A DNA stretch of 27,702 bases, from IMG/VR virus record IMGVR_UViG_3300035162_003786, positions 1 through 27,702 of that record; one strand, 5' to 3'. This DNA comes from a virus. Below the pieces are notes generated by a model. The model was not told the origin of the DNA and ran no database searches. It worked only from the letters and a program-made list of their open reading frames with translations. How positions within the stretch are numbered: position 1 is the stretch's first letter; each line of letters opens with the position of its first letter. The position numbers and the translations under genes are program-made. This document shows, one piece after another, positions 20,827-27,702 of this stretch.

Positions 20827-21179
20827 TGCTGGGTCGGATCGAGTTGGTCAAGGGTGTCATCGTATCCCGAGAGCAGTTCGGCCCACGGGATCGCGTCGAG
20901 CTCATCCGGCGTCGACGCGGCGAGCGCATTGCTCTCGATGTAGTTGCTGATCTGCCGCACAGCGGCGCGAGCCTGCGCGACGTCGGTGGGGAGAGGCACA
21001 CCCGTCTCGAAGGCCTTGATCGTCTGCCAGTCGGTCGCAGCCAGGATCTCGCCAGCCCACGCCTTGACGTGAGCGACGAGCAGGGGTACGTACTCCTCGA
21101 GCGTGAAATGGTAGATCGTCTCGACGAGCTGGCCGTCTTCGTAGGATTCGGTGCGTAGTGGTGGAAGGGGCTGCTTCAT
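20823..21179 (-). CDS. Putative tail fibre assembly-type protein, 118 aa
   Basis: ATG 21179 is two bases after the stop of the fibre candidate; a longer frame upstream overlaps that gene and is rejected. The product has an N-terminal beta part (ESYEDGQLVETIYHFTLEEY), then AATDWQTIKAFETGVPLPTD, a segment like the AATDW motif of phage fibre-assembly and XkdW-like proteins. Helices follow. A chaperone for fibre folding or attachment is plausible. Confidence 0.6.
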   Translation of the reverse strand: MKQPLPPLRTESYEDGQLVETIYHFTLEEYVPLLVAHVKAWAGEILAATDWQTIKAFETGVPLPTDVAQARAAVRQISNYIESNALAASTPDELDAIPWAELLSGYDDTLDQLDPTQQ

Positions 21180-21181
21180 GG

Positions 21182-21862
21182 CTAGACCATCTGCACGCTG
21201 ACGATTGGGAAGGCTCCGGTCGAGACCCCAACGGAAGTCGCGGTAGCGGGCAGCGCAGCGTATGCGAAGATCTGGTATTGGATCGTGGGCCGCTTGGTGG
21301 CACTCGCTGCCCACGCGACCAGCGGTAGGTAGCCCGTGGTCGAGAGGACTTCGAAGGTCGGAGACGCCGACGAGCAGAGGAAGGCCGTCCAATGCCAGCC
21401 AGACCTGACGGGGATGATCTGCGACACACCCATCTGCTTGAAGGCAGCGGTACTGGTCGAGAGGCTACCGCTGTCGAGGATCTTCGTTCCCGGCTCGCCA
21501 TCCTCGTCGGAATAGAGGCCGACGCGGACGTTGCCCGCTGCTGCGCCACGGACGTGGCACCCGATATTTTTGACGTTGACGTTGTAGCCCGACGGGATGC
21601 AGATCGGGGCATAGTAGATGATGTTCGCCGCGACCGCCGCCGTCGCGTCCGCGATCAGTCCGGAGGGGTTCCTGATCCACCGCGACGAGGCCACGGGTGG
21701 GCAGGCGTTTCCGAACCCGCTCGGGTGCCCGCCGACGTAGAGGCCGCCGCCGAGCGGCCCGCTGTCGGTGGTCATGTGGGGCTCGCCATCGGCCACGCTC
21801 GCCAGCCTACGGGCCGAGTCGAGCCCACGCCGGATCAGGATCTCGCTATTGTCGTTCGCCAC
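21182..21862 (-). CDS. Fibre or tail-tip adsorption-protein candidate, 226 aa
   Basis: Starts at GTG 21862, sharing one base with the hub gene stop (TAGTG). The product has an N-terminal helix with EILIRRGLDSARRLASVADG, an attachment-type sequence seen at the base of some phage fibres, then Ser/Thr/Gly-rich beta-sandwich repeats (GNVRVGLYSDEDGEPGTKIL, WTAFLCSSASPTFEVLS) to the end. The position right after the gpJ-like hub and the composition suggest receptor binding, not demonstrated. Confidence 0.65.
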   Translation of the reverse strand: MANDNSEILIRRGLDSARRLASVADGEPHMTTDSGPLGGGLYVGGHPSGFGNACPPVASSRWIRNPSGLIADATAAVAANIIYYAPICIPSGYNVNVKNIGCHVRGAAAGNVRVGLYSDEDGEPGTKILDSGSLSTSTAAFKQMGVSQIIPVRSGWHWTAFLCSSASPTFEVLSTTGYLPLVAWAASATKRPTIQYQIFAYAALPATATSVGVSTGAFPIVSVQMV

Positions 21863-24800
21863 TAGTAGCTACCTCCATCGATGTCGCCCGGCTCGTAGTC
21901 CGCGACAGACAGGACGCGCACCCCAAACCGACGGATGCGGCAGTCAAAGGCGCTGGTCGGTCGCGTCACGCGGACCCGGAACTTCGCGGAGCGGAAGTGC
22001 TCCACGCCAGGATGCACCGAGGCGAAGTTGGTCGCCGGGGTGCCCGTCTCGCTCGGGGTCCACTCGATCACCAGCGACGAGAGCAGCGCATCGGACCCCC
22101 CCGTCGGGCCTTCCCACAGGCGGCCCGCCATCGTGCGGGAGTCCCACGGCTCGGTCCAGTCGGCCCAGGTGTCCGGGTGGACCTGCTCGGCCTCGACGCT
22201 CACCTCGACGAAGTAGCGCTTCGCGACGGTCATATCGACCTCGGGTGTGGTGAAGGTGCCCTCGAGCCCCGACCCCGTGAACTTGAGGTGCGGAGGCGTC
22301 GTGCTGCTGTCGATCTGGAGCCCGTCGAGCACCCCGCTAGCCCATGCGTCCTCGTGCGCCGTGGCGTCGAGTTCAGCCATCCCGAGCGGGGTCGCGTCGA
22401 AGTTCTCGAAGGTCGCAGCGGACGAGACCTGGCCGCTTGGCAGAAGGCTCCGCACATAGTGCGTGACCGCGCCAGCTCCGACCGAGTTGTCCGCACCGAA
22501 CACCCACTCGCCAACCAGGTCGCCGTCGCGCAGCGCGTGCGCGACCTTCTGGCCCAGGATCCATCCGCCGGCGCGCACCTCGACGCCTTCAGGCGTGCGG
22601 CCAGGCGGGAACGTGATCGAGTACGCCGCCTGAGCGTTGCGGGACTTCGGGGTCGTGATCGTCGGTGCCGCAGGGGTGAGCATCCGCCCCCCGAAGGTCA
22701 TGTCGACCGATGGGCAGGCGTGCGCGCTGCGGCCAACCCCCGACGCCGAGATGTGCTGGATGAAGAACCGCAGGCGCTCGCCCTGCGCGAACTCCTTGGC
22801 CGAGACCTCAACAGAAGCCTCGCCTGGTGCCGCTCGACCGACGAGGCGAGGTGTCGGGCGGGCCCCGTTCGTCAGGCTCCCGACATAGACGTTCGTGCCG
22901 CCCGTGGCCTTCTCCTGGATCGGCCAGGAGACCAGGACAACAGAGACGGGCTTGCCGCCGACCGTCGACTTCGTGCGCTCCTTGGCCGTGGGGAGTGCCC
23001 CGCCGAGACTTCCCGACCCGCTACCGGGCCGCTTGATCCCGCCACCAACCCCAGAGTTCCCGGGAGGCGATGGGAGATCGGCCCCGGGGTCGGCTGGTAG
23101 GTCCCCGAACTCGTTGTCGGTGTAGACGGATGCGTTGTATTCGACCGCCTCGACCGTCCGGAGCATAGACGCTGGGTCGAGCGTCACCCGAACCACGACC
23201 GCATCCTCCGAGGACGAGGCGGTCTCGCCGAACGAGTACACATCGCCCTGCTCGGGCGTGAAGTCCGTGAAGCCGGACCCGGCGAGCGTGATCGTGGAGC
23301 CAGCCGCGAGCGTCGAGGTGCCCGAGCCGGGGATCATGGTCGCATCAAGCGCGACGGTCTGTCGTAGCTCGGTCCCGTCGACGGCGACCTGGCCGCTCGA
23401 GCGCACCTCGATCTCATAGGTGCTGCCGAACGCGACCACAACGGGGCGGTCGAGCTCGATCTCGGTCGCCGTGGTGACGTCCGCGAAGACGCGCCCGGAC
23501 TCTCCAGAGAGGGCGACATCGTGCGAGATCCCGACGCGGTCCCCAGGGGCCAGGCCGAGCCCATCGGGCCCGAGCTGGAACGAGTGAGCCACGCGCAGGA
23601 GGTGTAACTGGTTCAGCCGGAACGTCGCATGGCGGCGCACCTCGCTGATCCGCGTGATGCCGCGCAGTAACTCCGGTGGCGCAACGCGGATCTCGCGGGG
23701 GTCGACCTCACCGCTGACGCTTGGGTGGTGCTCGATCCAGGGCTGCACCTCGTAGTCGAGGTTGCGGTCGACGAACTCGTACTCGAGGCCGTTATGCCGC
23801 TCCTCGTTGGACTCCCAGCGCTTGCTGTAGGAGCCCTCGACAATCTGCGCCTGCGTGATCAGGAAGTCTCGCGGGCGAGCGCGGTCGACCCACACCGAGA
23901 GCTTGTCGCCGAGCACGATGGGCGCGGCTCGAGCCGCTCGCATGACCTGGAGAACCGTGTCCCAGCCATCAGCGACCTTCTCGTCGAGGATCAGGTCGCA
24001 CTCGTGGCGGGCCTCGAACCCGACCGCCGTTCCGGTTACGTTGCTGACGCCTGGCAGGGAGTAGCTCGAGGTCCAGTCACACTCGATCTGCACCCAATGC
24101 TGGTAGCCGTTGGCTGCGGTGTCGTCGCTCTCCCACTTCATCGACGTGATCGCGAGGCGCACCGAGTCGTCAGCGCTCGCGACTTCCCACGACGAATCGC
24201 TCGCCGTCTTGATCCTGAGGGTGTGCCCGATGGTCCAGGTTGACGGGACGACTTCTCCGGTCGATACACCGCTAGCGTCGAGGAGCCCGATCTTGAAGTG
24301 CAGCTCGCCGTTCGGGTGGTCAGCGCTCGCCGACACCGGGTCGCCGTCGAAGAAGGCCGGCGTGCCTGCGGCATCCTCCACCCCCTCGTCGCAGTAGTCG
24401 GCCCAAGCCTTCCAGGCCGTGAGGTTGATGGCCGTCCGGCGGTCCCAAATCGCACCCAGGCCGACCTCCTCCTCGGTGAGCAGGTAGAGCGCGATCCAGG
24501 CCGGGTTCCGCGTCCACTCGGTCACGAAGGTCGGGAACTGCACGGACGCGCCGTCCCAGCGGGGGACCTTGACGCCACGAACGAGGACGCTCACGTCTGG
24601 TCGCGAGTTACTGATCTGGTCGTCGGCGTCGATGCTGACCGCGAGCTGCGCGACACCGGGGTGCGAAAAGTCCTCGTCGGTGATCAGGGTCACCTGATCC
24701 CATGTCGCCTTGTTCATCTCGACAGCCGGGTCATCGTCGACGGCGTCGCTGCGGAACAGTTCGACGTGGTAGCGGCCACGGAGCGGGATGCCTTGGTCGC

Positions 24801-26814
24801 CCGTCCACAGCGGCGCGTCGGTCTGGGGTGCCGCCTGGAGCGAGGAGCCCACGACGTCGACGACCTGCCCCGTCGTGGTCGAGGTCGGGAACGCCAGGCT
24901 CTCGATCTTGGCGCTAGCGATTTCCTCAGACAGGTAGGTGCCGAAGGCCAGGCCGGGCATCCCCGAGGCGAGCGTGGTCGTGCGCGCCCCCGTGTAGTCG
25001 AACTGCGTCGTCAGGCCCTGGAACCAGGCATCGTCTTCGACGCGCTCGGTCAAGATGAACTCGCACAGGTCCAGGTCTCCCGAGAAGTTCTCCATCGTGC
25101 CGCTCGGGACGCCCGAGTGCCCCAGCACGAAGTCACCCTCCTCCTGGAGGACAACGCCAGTCGGCCCCGCCCCGAGCGCCTGCGTGGACGCTGCGAGCGG
25201 AGTCCCGTCGAGGTAGAATGTGACCACACCCGTCGCGCCGCTGTAGCTCAAACCGACGTGCTTCCAGCCGGTGAGGCTCGCACCAATGTTGGCCGAGTAC
25301 CAGACGCGCCCGGTGGCACCTTCCCAGACGTAGAGGCAGACCCGGTGCTCGTCGGGGTTCGTGCCAACCAGGTCGACGATTCTGTCGATACAGAGCTGCA
25401 CACCGGCGTGCGACGTCGAGGAGGACGCGCCTCGAGGCCAGAACGGCCATGTCGTCAGGCTGCCCGCGCTGGTAGCCATTGACCCTTTCCGCGAGCTAAA
25501 GACGACGTATGACTGCCCCTTGAGCGTGGGTGGGTAGCCCGACGTGCTGGGCCGCAGCCAGGCCGCAGCGGAGAACTTGAGCGCGGAGGAAAGCTGGAAG
25601 TTCGCCGGCAGCATGTCCGGATCGACTGGCCCAGTCACCTTGGCGTGGGCCGACTGCCCCGAGCAGGCCAAGTAGCCGAACTGCGAAGTCCCCGCGTAGG
25701 AGTTCGGCGAGAAGAAGGCGGCGTCGAACTGGATAGTCTGCCCGGACGTCTCGTCGCCGGTCACCGTCCACTCAGGGAGCAGGACCGTGTCTCCCGTTCG
25801 GGTTCCGCCAGAGTCCACAGGCCAATACTGGAGGCGGAACGAAGCGCTCGAGGTCGTCGTGCCGCCACCGCCTGCATCCTTGTAGATGCCGCTCGGGAAC
25901 GAGATCGTGAGCAGCATTCGGTCGGCCTCGTCCGTCATTGTGTGCGACAGGGACTCGCCAGAGGCCGCGTCGATGTCGGAGCCTGACCCGTACACACCGG
26001 ACGGGAACCCGGCCTCCGTGATGTCGGTCGAGCTCGAATACTCGAGGATGTCCTGCTCGATGGTCACGTCGACCGAGGAGTCGGGGAATCCGCCCAGCGC
26101 GGTGATCGCGTCCTGCTCGATCTCGCCGGTTCGCCAGTAGACGAACACGTCGGAGTAGTTTGACGCGGGCTGGCCGTTGATCTTCAGGCCGATAGCGTCT
26201 CGGTCGTCGATGTTGATCGGGTTGCCGCTCTTGAGGGCGAACATCTCCTCGGTCTTGGAGACTTTGCCGGTCAAATCGCCGAGCCCCTCGATAGGGCCAT
26301 GCCCCAGGCAGAGCAAGAGCTTCATCGTCTCGCGGCCACCGAGGACCCACGAGCCGAAGCTGGACTCAATGGCCTGCCCGACCACGGGGGGCGCAAACCG
26401 GCGCAGGCCGAAGACCAGGGGGATGCTCCCACCGGGGAAGTAACTATTGGAGAAGCCGCGATAGCTCTCGCTCGTGCTGTCGTCCGCGACCGGCTGCTCG
26501 GCCTTCGGGGCCAGGTGCTTCTGGATCAGGTTCGAGGCGGCGGTCGTCCCGATGACGAAGAGCAGCTGACCCCACCACGGCAACGCTGCGACCGCCGCGA
26601 GGCCGGGCTTCACCCACACCGCTACCAACGATCCAGGAGCCACCTCGCCGTCGACGCGCTCCTCGCCGTCGACCGTGACCATGATCGAGCCGTCTCCAGC
26701 CTCACAGCCCGACGGGAGCACGTCGCGCAGGGCCTTCGGCTCGTCCGCCGCGACCACGTAGCTCTCACGCGACCCGACGTCGAAGATATTGCGCTGAAAA
26801 GTAACGGTGATCAT
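21862..26814 (-). CDS. gpJ/TipJ-like tail tip hub protein, 1650 aa
   Basis: Large central tail-tip protein that would plug the tube and contact the host. The N-terminus (MITVTFQRN) has a ubiquitin-like or docking part, then a hydrophobic stretch (about 71-103, ALPWWGQLLFVIGTTAASN). The region with IPLVFGLRRFAPPVVGQAI and LCLGHGPIEG is typical of TipJ. Residues about 405-600 look like an inserted laminin-G/ConA-like module (WKHVGLSYSGATGVVTFYLD). Later parts (about 700-1330) hold the hub and Ig/FNIII-like domains, including a Pro/Gly-rich linker near 1240. The length is in the range of lambda gpJ (about 1130) plus insertions. ATGA overlap with NlpC/P60. Confidence 0.88.
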   Translation of the reverse strand: MITVTFQRNIFDVGSRESYVVAADEPKALRDVLPSGCEAGDGSIMVTVDGEERVDGEVAPGSLVAVWVKPGLAAVAALPWWGQLLFVIGTTAASNLIQKHLAPKAEQPVADDSTSESYRGFSNSYFPGGSIPLVFGLRRFAPPVVGQAIESSFGSWVLGGRETMKLLLCLGHGPIEGLGDLTGKVSKTEEMFALKSGNPINIDDRDAIGLKINGQPASNYSDVFVYWRTGEIEQDAITALGGFPDSSVDVTIEQDILEYSSSTDITEAGFPSGVYGSGSDIDAASGESLSHTMTDEADRMLLTISFPSGIYKDAGGGGTTTSSASFRLQYWPVDSGGTRTGDTVLLPEWTVTGDETSGQTIQFDAAFFSPNSYAGTSQFGYLACSGQSAHAKVTGPVDPDMLPANFQLSSALKFSAAAWLRPSTSGYPPTLKGQSYVVFSSRKGSMATSAGSLTTWPFWPRGASSSTSHAGVQLCIDRIVDLVGTNPDEHRVCLYVWEGATGRVWYSANIGASLTGWKHVGLSYSGATGVVTFYLDGTPLAASTQALGAGPTGVVLQEEGDFVLGHSGVPSGTMENFSGDLDLCEFILTERVEDDAWFQGLTTQFDYTGARTTTLASGMPGLAFGTYLSEEIASAKIESLAFPTSTTTGQVVDVVGSSLQAAPQTDAPLWTGDQGIPLRGRYHVELFRSDAVDDDPAVEMNKATWDQVTLITDEDFSHPGVAQLAVSIDADDQISNSRPDVSVLVRGVKVPRWDGASVQFPTFVTEWTRNPAWIALYLLTEEEVGLGAIWDRRTAINLTAWKAWADYCDEGVEDAAGTPAFFDGDPVSASADHPNGELHFKIGLLDASGVSTGEVVPSTWTIGHTLRIKTASDSSWEVASADDSVRLAITSMKWESDDTAANGYQHWVQIECDWTSSYSLPGVSNVTGTAVGFEARHECDLILDEKVADGWDTVLQVMRAARAAPIVLGDKLSVWVDRARPRDFLITQAQIVEGSYSKRWESNEERHNGLEYEFVDRNLDYEVQPWIEHHPSVSGEVDPREIRVAPPELLRGITRISEVRRHATFRLNQLHLLRVAHSFQLGPDGLGLAPGDRVGISHDVALSGESGRVFADVTTATEIELDRPVVVAFGSTYEIEVRSSGQVAVDGTELRQTVALDATMIPGSGTSTLAAGSTITLAGSGFTDFTPEQGDVYSFGETASSSEDAVVVRVTLDPASMLRTVEAVEYNASVYTDNEFGDLPADPGADLPSPPGNSGVGGGIKRPGSGSGSLGGALPTAKERTKSTVGGKPVSVVLVSWPIQEKATGGTNVYVGSLTNGARPTPRLVGRAAPGEASVEVSAKEFAQGERLRFFIQHISASGVGRSAHACPSVDMTFGGRMLTPAAPTITTPKSRNAQAAYSITFPPGRTPEGVEVRAGGWILGQKVAHALRDGDLVGEWVFGADNSVGAGAVTHYVRSLLPSGQVSSAATFENFDATPLGMAELDATAHEDAWASGVLDGLQIDSSTTPPHLKFTGSGLEGTFTTPEVDMTVAKRYFVEVSVEAEQVHPDTWADWTEPWDSRTMAGRLWEGPTGGSDALLSSLVIEWTPSETGTPATNFASVHPGVEHFRSAKFRVRVTRPTSAFDCRIRRFGVRVLSVADYEPGDIDGGSY

Positions 26815-27218
26815 TTGACAAGCGCCTGCTTTCGTGGTCGGTAGACGCCCACGACCTCGCCCTCATCGTAGCATTTTGCCGACCCTACCGACTGACCAAT
26901 AGTCGTCTCGAGCACACGCCTGGGCCACTTCTCGGCGACGACCGCCAGGTGGGCCGAGCGGCCCCGCATCCCCGGGTCGAGCACGATCACGTCGCCGGGC
27001 ATCGTCGCGTCCGCCCAGCGGTCCCCGACGCGAACCCAAGCGTCTCCCCATGCCTCGACCGCCTCGGCGGGGCTCCGCGACTCGCTCGCCGGCAGCTCTG
27101 GCGTAGGCTCGCCGAGGCGGCGAAGCACCTCGAGGGCAAGCCCGGCGCAGTCGAGGCCGGCCAGCGTGCGCCCGCCGAGCTCGAACGGGATGCCGATCAG
27201 GTCGTCGAAGTCACTCAC
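26811..27218 (-). CDS. NlpC/P60 tail assembly peptidase (gpK-like)
   Basis: 135 residues, GTG start in a GTGA overlap. The signature IPFELGGRTLAGLDCAGLAL holds the catalytic Cys 24, and RSAHLAVVAEKW holds His 90, the NlpC/P60 cysteine peptidase pair. The order gpL-like, this gene, gpJ-like matches lambda-type tail tips, where gpK is a tail-tip assembly or cell-wall-cutting factor. It is shorter than lambda gpK and lacks its N-terminal JAMM-type domain. Confidence 0.85.
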   Translation of the reverse strand: MSDFDDLIGIPFELGGRTLAGLDCAGLALEVLRRLGEPTPELPASESRSPAEAVEAWGDAWVRVGDRWADATMPGDVIVLDPGMRGRSAHLAVVAEKWPRRVLETTIGQSVGSAKCYDEGEVVGVYRPRKQALVK

Positions 27219-27702
27219 AGGCCGCCACCTCCCTGGCTCTGCCGTGGCACCGACCTGAAGCCACCGAAGCGCTTAGGGTGGATCGCGGTCAGGCCCTCGG
27301 CCTCGTAAAGCGCACCCTTAGCCGCGCAGCCGTTCGCGCCGTCATAGGTGTGGTCGCAGGTGATTGCGCCGGTCGTCGCCTCGTCGATCGCGAACCCGCA
27401 GCGCGGACCTCGGAACTTGTACCAGCAGGCCGTCCGGCTGATCCTGCCTCCCGGCAGGGCTGCCCGGTGCGGGTTGTAGATCTGGAGGCGGAAGGTCGCC
27501 GCGTCACGGTTGACCTGGCCCGTGGCGATGGTGAAGTCCGCGAGCGAGACCGGCTGCCCGGAGGACATATCGCCTAGGGAGACCAGGGTGACGCGCACGG
27601 GCTGTCCGACAAGGCCGGCGTAGGCCGACATGACGGCGGTGATCTCGCGGCTGACGTTCGGGACCGTGAGCTGCACGGTCGGAAGGTTGCCCTCGGTGTC
27701 CT
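27215..27702 (-). CDS. gpL-like minor tail protein (5' end cut by window edge)
   Basis: The frame is open to the right edge (EDTEGNLPTVQLTVPNVSRE), so the N-terminus is missing and GTG 27676 is not a likely true start. The visible C-terminal 160 residues carry the gpL pattern: CWYKFRGPRCGF, then ITCDHTYDGANGC and the end motif KRFGGFRSVP. Four Cys in this layout bind an iron-sulphur cluster in lambda gpL. It works with gpK and gpJ at the tail tip. Confidence 0.82.
   Translation of the reverse strand, partial: DTEGNLPTVQLTVPNVSREITAVMSAYAGLVGQPVRVTLVSLGDMSSGQPVSLADFTIATGQVNRDAATFRLQIYNPHRAALPGGRISRTACWYKFRGPRCGFAIDEATTGAITCDHTYDGANGCAAKGALYEAEGLTAIHPKRFGGFRSVPRQSQGGGGL

Noticed and set aside
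21697-25482. Long plus-strand frames opposite the tail hub gene (467 and 394 codons)
   Set aside because: Antisense shadows; the minus frame is 1650 codons with tail-hub patterns and stop-start coupling at both ends.
1-27702. tRNA genes, insertion sequences, integrase, CRISPR-Cas
   Set aside because: None was recognised by eye; no transposase or integrase motif and no cloverleaf candidate stood out, though a tRNA scan was not run.

Overview
The window reads as part of the genome of a tailed, siphovirus-like phage. It is GC-rich (roughly two thirds by eye) and densely packed. Most neighbouring genes overlap by the 4-bp ATGA/GTGA stop-start arrangement. No terminase, portal, capsid gene, integrase, tRNA or endolysin was recognised, so the structural module must continue past one or both window edges. 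The host cannot be named. A lipobox-plus-transmembrane lysis protein (18656-19135) hints at a Gram-negative host.

Layout. (1) 1-3393, minus strand, read leftward from a control region: a HTH protein, a RuvC-like resolvase, a ParB-domain/DNA methyltransferase fusion, and a beta-rich protein cut by the left edge. (2) 3394-3856, divergent intergenic region with long C/G runs, a perfect GC hairpin, an AT-rich island and a promoter-like site for the rightward genes. (3) 3857-6257, plus strand: small accessory genes including two HTH proteins, a one-pass membrane peptide and a zinc-knuckle protein. (4) 6369-13944, plus strand: recombination/replication genes, namely a Sak4-like AAA ATPase, DUF669 protein, Cas4/RecB-like nuclease, DEAD/DEAH helicase, and primase-polymerase with DUF3987 domain, closed by an intrinsic terminator. 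(5) 14142-17523, plus strand: small accessory genes (membrane peptides, pentapeptide-repeat protein, cysteine-rich proteins, XF1762-family protein). (6) 27702-17323, minus strand, converging on block 5: tail-tip genes (gpL-like, NlpC/P60 gpK-like, 1650-residue gpJ-like hub, fibre and fibre-assembly candidates), then a membrane-anchored PAS protein, a lysis-like group (coiled-coil membrane protein, holin candidate, u-spanin candidate), a small Cys/HTH-like protein and a metallophosphoesterase.

How it fits together: the Sak4-like ATPase and DUF669 protein would load on single strands made by the Cas4-like nuclease. The helicase (with an SSB-like C-terminal peptide) and PrimPol would drive replication, and the RuvC-like enzyme would resolve junctions. 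The methyltransferase probably modifies phage DNA. Three rightward transcription units start with a similar -35/-10 arrangement about 80-90 bp before the first ATG, followed by a C/A-rich leader.

The most unusual items are an interleaved inverted-repeat (pseudoknot-capable) RNA leader before the nuclease gene, a PAS sensor domain in the lysis-like cluster, two accessory genes bracketed by exact direct repeats carrying stop/Shine-Dalgarno/start signals, a Cro/XRE-HTH protein with a hydrophobic C-terminal tail, and the SSB-like tail of the helicase. All calls were made by reading the sequence; no database search was run.
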